Source: Pythium myriotylum
Lineage: Eukaryota > Oomycota > Peronosporomycetes > Pythiales > Pythiaceae
NCBI GenBank assembly: GCA_023091665.1
Contig: JALJCQ010000029.1
Location: forward strand, 1-64,000
Length of the DNA: 64,000 bases
Reading direction: 5' to 3'
The notes beneath the pieces are model-generated. The model made no database searches. It was given only the letters and a program-made list of their open reading frames with translations, and was not told the DNA's origin. The position numbers and the translations under genes were made by a program. Every line of letters begins with the position of its first letter. Position 1 is the first letter of the stretch. Of the stretch, positions 32,309 through 41,652 are shown in pieces.

Positions 32309-32620
32309 TGTAACGGGCGCAGATCCGTTACACAGCGTCGAGACCCCTGTCCCGACGCTCAGATTGGGCTCTTGACTTGACGGTAAATTGGACTCTGCAT
32401 TGAGAGGTCCAGACATCTCTGGACCTCATTAAACCTACTCTGGTGTCCCCAATAAAACCTATGTATGTGGTGTCGTCCTCTGATAGGATGAAATCTCAGA
32501 GAATTTCCACCAATGGAAATGCAACAAGAACACACGCGTCTCTGACCAATCAGAGACACGGGAGGGACAACTCTCTCTTATAGAACCTACTCTCTTGTAA
32601 TGGGCTGTGGGCCCATTACA
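32309..32620 (+). repeat. LTR of a retroelement (312 bp) with hairpin ends
   Basis: The segment begins TGTAACGG and ends CCATTACA, giving TG...CA termini. Both ends are small hairpins: TGTAACGG/CCGTTACA at the start, TGTAATGGGC/GCCCATTACA at the end. Its last 78 bp recur at 33828-33905 in direct orientation with two mismatches, as expected for the partner LTR remnant. Confidence 0.6.
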
Positions 32621-33560
32621 TCATCCCCCTCTTCAAGAACTGACCAACGGGAAGTCAACTCAAGGGACGAGGACACGGAGCGCGCACGAGCGGGCGCGCA
32701 CGCTTTCTTCAACGGGCGATCCCGGCGCAACCGGGATCAGGCCGTTAGGCGAGAGCGCCGGCGGAGGCCAGCGCAGTCTTCAATCTTCTTCGGACGGCAC
32801 CAAGACACCCAGACGTCAAGGCGCGATGGCTCAACCGTCGCAACAACAAGCTGGCGCCCGCGGCAACGCGGACGCACCGACGACAACGACAACTCAAGCA
32901 CCGACAGTGACGCCGAGCACAACGACGCCAACGACGGCGGCGACAACGGAAGTCACGACAGCAACGACAGACACGACGACTTCGGCCGTGGCACCCGGGA
33001 CGATGACCGATGAGGCGATGGCGCGAGTGTTGGAGGAAGTCAACACACATCAAGGCACAAGCTTCGCACGCCGCCACGTGCAGCGCTCTTCGATCCTCAA
33101 CTCGGTGGAATCGTGGACCGGGAGCTTTACCCAGTCCCTTATCGTGACATCTCGCGCTTCGCCAATCCACGCAGTCTCACGGCCGACGAGATCCATGAGT
33201 GGTTTGTTCGCTACCGCAAAGCAAGGGGCAAGACGATTAACGTGGTCGCGACCGCGTTGCAACAGTCGTGGAATGCTTTCGCTCGTATATGGAACAAAGG
33301 CGAGATCGAGTCGACCGTCGTGCGCTGGGAGACCGCCCAGCGCGAGCACTCGCTCGGGCGACTGCACGAGGAACTTCATCGTCTGTGTGAGGCGCGGCGC
33401 ATAACGTGTGTCACGTCGATGTCGAGGAGGGTTGTCGTGCTTGCGCGCAGGCCGGGGCCACGCGCGCGACTTGGACGGAGTGGGATGCCGACTATCGTCG
33501 CCATCAGAATGAAGAAGATCTTCGACGTGCGCTCGGTCTCTACGGGCGCTCTCTCTCTCT
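32621..33560 (+). pseudogene. Degenerate Gag-like region of an LTR element
   Basis: An in-frame ATG at 32826 opens a Thr-rich low-complexity stretch followed by MTDEAMARVLEEVNTHQG. After a frameshift near 33110 a different frame continues with FANPRSLTADEIHEWFVRYR and WNAFARIWNKGEIES. A third frame then has EGCRACAQAG and DADYRRHQNEEDL. The position directly after an LTR suggests a Gag precursor, but no zinc knuckle or protease is seen, so the assignment is by context. Confidence 0.4.
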
Positions 33561-33564
33561 CAGG

Positions 33565-33834
33565 CTAGAGCTGCTGGGACCGTGCCGCAAGCTGGTCCTC
33601 GTACTGCCGGACGAGACCAGGGATCTCAAGCGCGAGCGTCGGCCCGTGCTCCCACGTATCCTGATCATCAGGGAAGCCAAGCCAGTGAACGCGATAGAAG
33701 CGAGCCTTGGGGATCGCACTCTTCTTCTTCGTACCGCCACGACGCATACGCGCCGTGGCCACGGGATCGGGGCGATCATGAACAATACGGTCGACCACCC
33801 ATCGAAGATCACCGTTGGCATCAATCATGACCAA
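33565..33834 (-). pseudogene. Chromodomain fragment of a Ty3-type integrase
   Basis: The 89-codon frame has WVVDRIVHDR, then ARFYRVHWLGFPDDQDTWEH and VRQYED. This is the chromodomain fold found at the C-terminus of integrases in Ty3/chromovirus retrotransposons (aromatics Y, W and W with the acidic D/E). The rest of Pol is missing; the fragment abuts an LTR remnant at 33828. Confidence 0.7.
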
Positions 33835-33905
33835 TCAGAGACACGGGAGGGACAACACTCTCTTATAGAACCTACTCTCTTGTAATGGGCTGTAGGCCCA
33901 TTACA
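33828..33905 (+). repeat. LTR remnant (78 bp), repeat of 32543-32620
   Basis: Starts TGACCAATCAGAGACACGGG and ends GGCCCATTACA, the same length as the 3' end of the LTR at 32309-32620 and differing at two or so bases. It interrupts a minus-strand element between its Gag start and its chromodomain. Confidence 0.75.
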
Positions 33906-34401
33906 AAACATAAGTACTTGCGATGATATTGAGGTGCACGAAATCATCCGGATGGACGGCGTAGGTCACTCGCATCGCATCGTCGTCGATGCGACGGGCT
34001 TCAATGGAATCGTCGAGTTCGACGAACCAACGCAACAGGCTGTCACCGTCAGCCTTGTAGTTGGAGATCTCGATCTTCAATGGCTCGACACGTCGAGGCC
34101 GCTCTGCCGCGACAGCAGCAGACTGCTGCTGTCGCAACAACGCTGCTTGTTAAGCGCTCTGCTCGCGCAGAGCTGCAAGACTCCCTCTCGCCTAATTCAG
34201 CTCATGCTGGATGAACTGAGCGATGCTCGCGTGCTGTTCATCACGCGAGAGCGAGAGGAGCATGGCGCCGACGGCAGCTTCGCCCACCGTCGCGGCGATG
34301 CGCTGAACAGCCTGCCACTCGAGCTCGCTCAAGTGGAGGAAGCTCTCAAGCGAGGCGTGGCGACCCTGCGCGCCAGAGGTTTCCGGCGCAGGGGGATTCA
34401 C
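33906..34401 (-). pseudogene. Gag N-terminal part of a Ty3-type element
   Basis: Downstream (minus strand) of the LTR at 34434-34769, one frame reads SLESFLHLSELEWQAVQRIA. After a frameshift another reads VEPLKIEISNYKADGDSLLR followed by WFVELDDSIEARRI. That second block has the shape of the conserved start of the Gag core in oomycete Ty3-type elements (K-I-x-x-x-x-Y-x-x-x-x-D-x-L-x-x-W). It is cut off at the LTR remnant. Confidence 0.55.
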
Positions 34402-34433
34402 TTTGGTTAGGCGGACTACGAAGTGCTACCAGG

Positions 34434-34769
34434 TGTAACGAGGCTGACCTCGTTACGTCACGTACACTGTGGAGCAGTGTAGGAAGCGCGCAACACAGAG
34501 ACTTGTGTTGAATCAGGCAAATGGGAAACTGGATTTATGGATTAGGAAACCTAGAAAAACCTACTCTTTGCATATAAAACCTCGCAGATTCGCCCTCGGA
34601 TTTCTGCCATCCACCCAATCACGAGACCCTAGCGTGATTGGTGGGAAATCGGGATAATATCGTAGGATATTATCCAGCCAGGAGACATCGCAACCAGATG
34701 GGTTCACAATGTTCCTATCGGACACCGTTGACATGGGTCCGTACCATGCAACGGGCACACCACGTTACA
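34434..34769 (-). repeat. LTR of a Ty3-type element (336 bp)
   Basis: Begins TGTAACGAGG and ends CACGTTACA (read on plus), i.e. inverted TGTAACG/CGTTACA ends. On the minus strand a TGGTAGCAC primer-binding-site-like sequence follows directly (about 34427-34431 downward), then the Gag fragment. The TGTAACGAGG/CCTCGTTAC start is itself a hairpin. No target-site duplication was found. Confidence 0.6.
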
Positions 34770-34774
34770 TCAGA

Positions 34775-35420
34775 TCACCAGCGGCCTTGCATTTTGATCA
34801 TCTTCTTGTCAACTCCAGAGGTGAAGAGAGCGGTTGCTCCACCGATTCGTAACGAGTGTGTGGATACTCGTGCTGGGGCGATGCCGATTTGAGATGCCGT
34901 TGACTTCTTGGCTGTGAGTTGGGCTTGTTGTTGCGTGGAGCATAATGGATCGTGACTGTTGAGACCGATGCGTCGGGCGTTCTTCAGCAGCAGTAGGGCT
35001 CCAACACGGACAGATAGGTGCTGATGGGGCTTTTCCGAGGACAAGAGTAACACGTCCGTTCTGATCGTTTTTGCTGGCACGAAATAGGATGTGAACCGAT
35101 GCTGCGTTATTGTAACTCGATGTGGGATTCTTGCTGAATTCGTATGCGAAGAACGGCTTGCGATCCGTGGATGTTGGGTCCAGTGATGCGAGTGATTTGC
35201 GAGCGAGGATGTAAGCGATTGCGTTACCGAAGATGCCGTACAATGCCGGTGAGCCAGACCACCCAAACGGTTGTACAAGGTCGATGATAGTGGAGTTACT
35301 TTCGGCGACGTGGCCTACGAACCGGCTCGCGACTTCCTTGCGATGGCAAGTTGCACACTGAACTACGAACGCTACAGACCTAACGCGGCGGTGAGTGAGT
35401 GGATTGCTTTCTACCACTCA
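34775..35420 (-). pseudogene. DIRS-like retrotransposon remnant (RT end plus tyrosine recombinase end)
   Basis: One minus-strand frame contains LVQPFGWSGSPALYGIFGNA, matching the PFGW(S/T)xSP segment of DIRS-type reverse transcriptases. About 400 bp further on in another frame is VSTHSLRIGGATALFTSGVD followed by QGRW. This is the H-x-x-R box and the (H/G)-x-W box of a tyrosine recombinase. The intervening RNase H and most of the recombinase are absent. DIRS elements use a tyrosine recombinase instead of a DDE integrase and are known in oomycetes. Confidence 0.7.
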
Positions 35421-35601
35421 CCGACCAATGGACCTGGGACGTTGTGGGCTGCTGAGGCAGCCAGCATCTGGCTGGAACTTGTCTCTTGCCACGAAAACTC
35501 TGTTTCACAACTTCGAAACAGACTCATCATCTCCCCAATTCACAGTTCAATTTTCCGTGAGTGATGGTCTCCTGTCCGAGTAGTGGTCTCCTGTCCGGGT
35601 T
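35421..35601. other. Short intergenic stretch with a tandem repeat
   Basis: GTGGTCTCCTGTCCG occurs twice in tandem next to the left end of the following element. No gene. Confidence 0.5.
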
Positions 35602-36272
35602 TACTCACTTCTATATCTCATAAGCATCGATATCTCATAGGCAGCGCGCCTCTACTGTGGTGCTTTTTTCTGCAAGTGCTAAAATGCCAAAATTACAGAT
35701 TCGTTCACTCAAAACAATGACGGGCAAAGCCTCCCCCGCTCCAATGTCACCTGTCGAGCGAGTGGTTCTGGAGTTCATTTTGACACCATGGCGATCCGCC
35801 AAGGACGAACGAGCATCAAGGGCAAGCACGCCCGCCCTCAATGGTACAAGAGGATTCAGTACACGTACGACTTCAAGCTCGCTGTCATACAGCACTACGC
35901 GTTTGCTGCGTCTGTCGACCTCACCATCGTCACCTTCTTCTCGCACATTGCGCCGGAGAGAAGGAGCTCGGTACGTTCTCTCATCTCCAAGTGGAGGAAA
36001 ATGCGCGCGACCATCGAGGAGCTGGCCGGCAACGTCAGGACTGCTGGCCACACGCGTCGTCGGGCCGGCACAGCTGTGTGGGAGGGCCGTGTCCACACCA
36101 CCAAGCCGAATCCTTGCCCCGCCGTGGACTCGTCAGTGACACCATGTCACTTAGTTTGTGACCGGGCCTGTATTAGGAGAACTTTCTCCAATGACATCTC
36201 ATAGGCAGCGCGCCTCTAATATGGGCAAGAAATCGGTAAGTGAGCGATGCTTATGAGATATAGAAGTGAGTA
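35602..36272 (+). mobile_element. Short pogo-like transposon with 28-bp TIRs
   Basis: Perfect 28-bp inverted repeats occupy 35602-35629 and 36245-36272 (outer sequence TACTCACTTCTATATCTC). The outermost TA on each side fits a TA target duplication, as in Tc1/mariner/pogo elements. Just inside the ends is a direct repeat, ATCTCATAGGCAGCGCGCCT (about 35632 and 36198). The element encodes only a DNA-binding-type domain and no catalytic part, so it cannot transpose alone. Confidence 0.88.
35788..36204 (+). CDS. HTH-only protein of a pogo-like element
   Basis: This 138-residue frame starts at ATG 35788. Residues about 25-85 (YTYDFKLAVIQHY, then TIVTFFSHI and SSVRSLISKWRKMRATIEEL) align with the N-terminal helix-turn-helix part of the pogo transposase at 43844-44164 (AYSYAFKRDVVVFYN, TIMRFFPNL and ASVRKMIYRWLRQND). 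It has no DDE catalytic domain. The remaining C-terminus is unrelated, Arg/Thr-rich sequence. If expressed it could bind element ends; a dominant-negative or regulatory role is speculation. Confidence 0.6.
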   Translation: MAIRQGRTSIKGKHARPQWYKRIQYTYDFKLAVIQHYAFAASVDLTIVTFFSHIAPERRSSVRSLISKWRKMRATIEELAGNVRTAGHTRRRAGTAVWEGRVHTTKPNPCPAVDSSVTPCHLVCDRACIRRTFSNDIS

Positions 36273-36738
36273 TCCCCAACAAGTCTCAAAGAAATTCATT
36301 CATTGGACAAAACCAACGAATGCTGGTCAATCAGAACCTCCCAATACGGGTTGGTCAAATTCTGTCTCCTTCCCATGCTGCCAAACTCTTCGCTTCGCTT
36401 CGAGAATTCGCTTCGCTTCGAGAACAGGCCCTGAGACCACAAGCTGGGTTCCCCGGCCATTGTGGCAATGCTGAAACAATCAATCACTGCGGTCGACAAT
36501 TTTGACAATCTTCCAATCTTTTTTTTGCGGAGCCCGGAGAGAGAATGGGCGAGATCCTTGGGGACCGGCTCGTTGAGTTCCGAGCCGAAGTCTGTCCAAT
36601 GCCCCGCACTCCTGGTGGTGTAACCTTTGCTCATAGCCTCGTCGGCCAGCCAATCCCTCGTTCGATTGCTGTCACGTAGCGTGTGCCGAAAAGTAGTGAC
36701 CTCCACTTGCACTGTCGCGTTGTTGTGGTCTCGCTTGC

Positions 36739-36756
36739 GGGGGGGGGGGGGGGGGG
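36739..36756. repeat. Homopolymer of 18 G
   Basis: Eighteen consecutive G on the plus strand. A longer G22 run is at 55719-55740. Confidence 0.9.
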
Positions 36757-37296
36757 CTCTAGTCTCCGCTTTTGCGGCGCCTTGGATTTGGTTGAGCACG
36801 AGTTCAACTTGATATTCATCCCGTGCTACCGCTATGCGCACCCCTGTACGCTACAGAGAGGGCCGAGGTAGTCAGCATCATCGTTGGTGCTTAGGGGCTC
36901 CATGAAATGGAAGTCCCATCCACTAGTTCCACAGTCGTCTCACCTTGGCGTCCTTAGATGATGGCACACCCTCGTCCCTTTATGCCTTGTTTCCTCCTTA
37001 ATCATCCATCAAATTATATTCGAGCCAGGATCATAATCCGACGAAAAACATCTTGTCATCTCTCTGACAGTTGGGGTAGATATCACCTGGTGCTTGTACT
37101 CATCATTTACTTTACGTATTGGCGAGATAGTCCATCCAGAGGGCTCGAGTTGATTGCCGCCAAGGTGATCGTCACTCACTTGCTCGTGCTGTCCCATAAA
37201 TTTGCGCGAGGACACGGATATCATCAAGAACGACGATAGGACAACAACTACTACTATTGCTAATAGGAATCTGTTGCACAGAGCAAAATTTGCTGT

Positions 37297-37338
37297 GTTC
37301 TTCCTCTTCTATCCGAAGTCGGATAGAAGAGGAAGAAC
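37297..37338. repeat. Perfect palindrome, 20-bp arms, 2-base spacer
   Basis: GTTCTTCCTCTTCTATCCGA (37297-37316) is followed after AG by its exact reverse complement (37319-37338). Confidence 0.97.
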
Positions 37339-38433
37339 TGAAAACACCAAGGAGACAACCAAACTTCGCAGTTCTCGTCTTAAGATTAGGGATATGAAGC
37401 CTCCGAACTCGGCCTCGTTGTGGGTGCTGACACAAATGGACTGTATTCTGTGCGCCATGCTTTCCGACAAGTCAAACTGCATCATCCTTCAAGAAAACCC
37501 TTGTCTTTCCCATCTGGATACCTGCCACCTAAACTGATCAATTGAAACCTTGACCTCGATCAGACTAGAACTTCATTGTACTCTTCGCCTTGCGTGGGCC
37601 TTCTATGTCCAGTTGGCGCTGTGCTTTGCTGTATCATTTGATTTGTTGTAGAGCGGAAGAAGTTACACACCGTGGTGATCGGGGGTGACCAACAGTGTTG
37701 GCTAGTCTGTTCCAACGGAACCAACCTTATATCCGGGAAAGCACCCAACTGGTCTGCAGCTGGTATTTTGGTAAGAACACTCGTCGATGTGTGAGCGCAA
37801 AACCTCACTTCACAATTCGCGCTCAAATTGTCTTGTCACAGCGTGAGACCTTCTCTAGTCAACACGAATACCTTGGGTGTGAGCTCGTACGAACGTCAAG
37901 GCATCGTGCTGCTTGAAGACCTGAATCTCTACACGTACGCTCAAGACGTCCTAGGTGATCGTGCCAGCAAGATCGCTCGTCCTCTGGATATCAAGTTACC
38001 TGTTCGCGACGACAGCATAACCGTGAAGACCGAAAACCCGACGGATCTACGTGTCGACTCCAGCAGTAGACGTACTTTACAAACGTCATTCCAGCTCCAC
38101 ATGACGCCGTACGCAACCTCATCCCACGCCACCATCCCAAGTTCTCAAGGTGCGATCCGGCCAGGTGGTGCCGTCCACCTGCTTGGCCGTCAGCACATTG
38201 GCTTGCTTGTCAATTGGGCTCTTATCGGTTTCTTTGACGGTTCCGTCGCCGGACTCGCCCGCCCGTTCCTCAGCAACTACTTAGGCTACAACGACTCGCA
38301 GCTCAATGCCGCGGTGGCTATTTTCAACACGCCTCGACTATTCAAAAGCGTCGGAGGTTTCATCTCGGACAGCTTTCCGATCAACCGTCGACGTCGCAAG
38401 CCTTACATGTTCATCGGCTGGATCATATTATTG

Positions 38434-40402
38434 CAGGGCTCCAAGAAAATTATTCAGTTGCAGTAACTTGTCATTGTATTGTATTGAATTATGGATTATT
38501 TTTTGTCGAGGCTCCAGTAAAATATAGTATTTGGCCAATAATAATTGACTGGCTTTGCCACCACACGTTTATGATCACACAACACTCCAACCGCATGTTC
38601 CTCCTTCTCTGTATGCTCAATCAATCGTACCTCACTCGATTCAAGCTTGACCGTACGCTTCGTCACGTCTGTTTGCTCAATCGTTCCCTACTCTTTCTAT
38701 TCGACTCGTTAGGTTGGTCTGTGCATGCTCAAACGTTTCGTTCCCACTCGACCCACTTGGCCATTCCTCAATTTACTACTGAGCACAACAAGAAACCTCC
38801 AACACCCACCATGTCCAACCGCCAACTCTGCGACTTCTTCTTTACCCAAGTCGACACTGATCACTACAAGTGCAACATTTGCAGTGTCCGGCGCAAGCAA
38901 GCACCTCGCACCGGTCTCACCAACTTGATCAGCCACCTTGCGGCTCGTCATCCTACGTTTCAGGACGAGTACACGGAGTTCCAACGCCGGAACATCACCC
39001 CGTTGGAAGCCTTCGGCTTTGTGGATGCTGACACGAGCAATATGTACGATTGGATGCGATGGATTGTTGAGCGTAACCAGCCTTTCTCTGAGGTGGAAAA
39101 CTCTCTCACACGTTCGGTCGTGAAGATGCGTCCTACAACTGTTGAAACACTCAAGGTCTACATGCGCCGTGTGTCCGAGCGTGTTGGTGCTTTCATCGCC
39201 AGTGAGATGGGGTCATCGTTCGGACTCATGTTCGACGGTTGGTCTTCTGGATCTTTGCACTTTGTCGCAGTGATTGCCGTCTACTGTGTGGACAACGATC
39301 GTCGCCAGCGTTTGATCGGTATCTCTCCAATGGAAAATGGTCAAGATGCTGATGCGCACATCGTGCATCTCGATGCAATTCTGGATGTGTACAACAAAAC
39401 TCCAACAATGGTCAAGTTCTTGGTCGGTGACAACTGCGCCACCAACCAAGCTGTTGCGACCAGGTGGGGTGTACCGCTGATCGGGTGTGCAAGTCACAGG
39501 TTCAACCTGGCTGTTGTTCGATTCATTTCTGAATCTGATGATCTGATTGCTCAGATTCAAAATCTTATGATTCATCTGAGAACGCCGAATAATGCCGCCG
39601 AGCTCAAACGGCACACCCACCTGCGTGCAATCCGATTGAACGCTACGCGTTGGTCATCGGTCTTTCAAATGATTGATCGCTACTTGGCCATTCGCGACGC
39701 CGTTATGAACGTCCATGCTGTTGAAGAACTGGTGCCTCGCGGGCATGCCCAACGGCGCATTGTGGCACTGCATGCCAGGTTGGTGCAGCTTAACAGTGTT
39801 TGTGTCAAGCTGCAATGTCCTGGACGTTCCCTCGCCGATGTTCGGCATTTGTTCGACGCCTGCATCGAGATGTACCCCACGATGGGTCATTATCTCGATG
39901 CAAAGGCGCCCATCGTGCACTCGCCGGCATTCGAGCGGGCAGTTGTTCGTCTTACAAACGATGTTCCATTGTCAACGACCGACCGCGAGGCCTTGCTTCC
40001 ATTCGTTGAGGCCTCACAGACGGTCGATGATCAAGAAGAAGAAGTGGATTTCGCGACAGAGATCCTTCGTCGTGCGAAGAAACCCCGCACGAACCCACGT
40101 GCGATTGTGTATTCGCCACTCTTGCGGTGCATTCCTCCGACTAGCAACGATTGTGAACGCCTTTTTTCTGAGTGTAAGTTTGTCTTGTCGGAACACCGCT
40201 CGGCAATGCTCCCAGCCAACTTTGAAATGCTTATGTTCTTGAAGGCGAATCGGGAGATGTGGAACGCTTCTACGTTGGTCCCATAATGGTCAATACACTG
40301 CAGTTATTGCAATAAGTATTATTGCTGTCATGCATACTGAATAATTAACTATTGCCTCTGACATCGTCACAATCAATTCGATATTATATTCTGGTACCCC
40401 TG
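38434..40402 (+). mobile_element. hAT transposon, intact-looking, 1969 bp
   Basis: The ends read CAGGGCTCCAAGAA and, inverted, CAGGGGTACCAGAA, an imperfect inverted repeat with the typical hAT CAGGG start. It is flanked by 8-bp target duplications TATTATTG (38426-38433) and TACTATTG (40403-40410), seven of eight matching. It contains one uninterrupted transposase gene and sits inside transporter copy C. Confidence 0.93.
38811..40286 (+). CDS. hAT family transposase with BED zinc finger
   Basis: This 491-residue transposase starts at ATG 38811 ([15 protein letters not shown]); the frame is open further upstream but without homology. A BED zinc finger occupies about 6-50 (CNICSVRR...HLAARH, C-x2-C...H-x4-H). 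The first catalytic Asp lies in [11 protein letters not shown] (about 137-147). The second lies in [12 protein letters not shown] (about 203-214), followed by the hAT C-x2-H motif (GCASHRFNL). The C-terminal dimerisation segment contains the third acidic residue in [12 protein letters not shown]. No stop or frameshift is seen, so the element could be autonomous. Confidence 0.93.
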   Translation: MSNRQLCDFFFTQVDTDHYKCNICSVRRKQAPRTGLTNLISHLAARHPTFQDEYTEFQRRNITPLEAFGFVDADTSNMYDWMRWIVERNQPFSEVENSLTRSVVKMRPTTVETLKVYMRRVSERVGAFIASEMGSSFGLMFDGWSSGSLHFVAVIAVYCVDNDRRQRLIGISPMENGQDADAHIVHLDAILDVYNKTPTMVKFLVGDNCATNQAVATRWGVPLIGCASHRFNLAVVRFISESDDLIAQIQNLMIHLRTPNNAAELKRHTHLRAIRLNATRWSSVFQMIDRYLAIRDAVMNVHAVEELVPRGHAQRRIVALHARLVQLNSVCVKLQCPGRSLADVRHLFDACIEMYPTMGHYLDAKAPIVHSPAFERAVVRLTNDVPLSTTDREALLPFVEASQTVDDQEEEVDFATEILRRAKKPRTNPRAIVYSPLLRCIPPTSNDCERLFSECKFVLSEHRSAMLPANFEMLMFLKANREMWNASTLVP

Positions 40403-41652
40403 TACTATTGATCTTCATGGGGGTTCTCGCTGTGATGGACGAACCGCCACCGATGAAGCGAGATGGGATCGTCGTAAAAGCTCATGCAGATAACCAAGGC
40501 CCACGATACGTGCTGCTGATCCTGGTCGGGATGTTCGGCGCGTTGATGTTCACGGCAGTCGCCTGCGAAGGCATGATGGTCGAGTACTCGCATCGCGAAA
40601 GACTCTTCGACCGTGGACGCACGACGTGCTGGTGCATCGGAACCCGGTTCCTCTGCGAGGGAATAGGATCTATGACCACTGCCTTGGCGTTCAATAGCAA
40701 CGAGTTTGGAGGAACCTTCCACTCAGCTGTTCCACTCCGACTCATCTTTGCCGGATATGCGTTACTCGGGTTGATTGGTATCGTCTTCACAAAGTTCTTC
40801 ATCTACGAGGAGCAAAAGCCCGTCACAAGCCAGCGTCTCGCGACACAGTGCCGTCGCATCTGGAGCATCCTCCAGAAGCGTATGGTGTCGCAGGTCACGG
40901 TGCTCGGGTTCTTGATAAACGTCGGCTTTCTCTACAAGATCTACGAGGCAGACCAGATCTACAAGGCATGGCTCCACACGAATCAGCTCGAAGCGAACAT
41001 CCCAGTTGCCCTCGTCGGTGAGGGCAAAGCTGTCGCCGCAGCGTTCATCTTCTTTTTCCTATTGAACGCAAACTGGCGCTCGATCCTCGTCTGGTCCGTC
41101 ATTGTGAGTCTTGTGGTGATGGTACCAGTGGACATTCTCGTGGTCTACGACATCTCCCGCAGTCTCGCGCTGGCGCTGGCAAAGAGCGCTATCGTCCCCG
41201 TTGCCGATGGGTTCTTGACCATTGTCTACTTCGTCGTGGTGATTGAAGTGGCCGAACCCGGGTACGAAGCTGTGAGTTTTGGCATCATCACACTGGTCTA
41301 CAACCTCGGGTTCAATGTGACGACAATGATCAAGAACGTCATGGCCTCACAATGGTCCCCAGAGATTGTGAACATTGCGAGTGACACGAAGGCGGTGCGC
41401 AAACACATCATGAACGAGCTGCTCGTCAAGTACGGACTGAGGATTGGCACAGCCACGCTCGTGTGGACTGTGCTACCAAAACAGAAAAGACACGTCTGCG
41501 TCATCACCGCTGAGAGCGCACCAAACCTTGTGCTGCCGGTAGTGACTTTCTCGATCTTCGCCATACTCTTCGTTTTGTCGGTGACGTCCAACACGCTGGC
41601 CATGTTCCCGTTGACTTCTTGCTTGCCGTTTGCGGGCGGCAACGGATGCTAA

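Larger units (their letters stand above)
36273..37842. other. Intergenic, no gene; G-run and palindrome
   Basis: Contains an 18-base G homopolymer (36739-36756) and a perfect palindrome (37297-37338). The portion from about 37150 resembles the 5' flank of transporter copy B. Confidence 0.5.
37843..41652 (+). pseudogene. Folate-biopterin (BT1-type) transporter, copy C, split by a hAT element
   Basis: The 5' part (37843-38433) and 3' part (40411-41652) together cover the whole transporter. They are in register with copy B if the transposon and one copy of its 8-bp target duplication are removed. Only the transposon breaks the frame. In addition the base corresponding to copy B's start codon is changed (GTG at 37843 instead of ATG), and the next in-frame ATG is about 85 codons in. 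The gene may therefore already have been inactive before the insertion. The 3' part ends LPFAGGNGC like copy B. The 824-bp stretch 40632-41455 appears identical to copy B. Confidence 0.9.

Noticed and set aside
34434..34769. Solo LTR
   Set aside because: No flanking target duplication was found, and a primer-site-like sequence and Gag fragment follow directly on the minus strand, so it is the 5' LTR of a damaged element.
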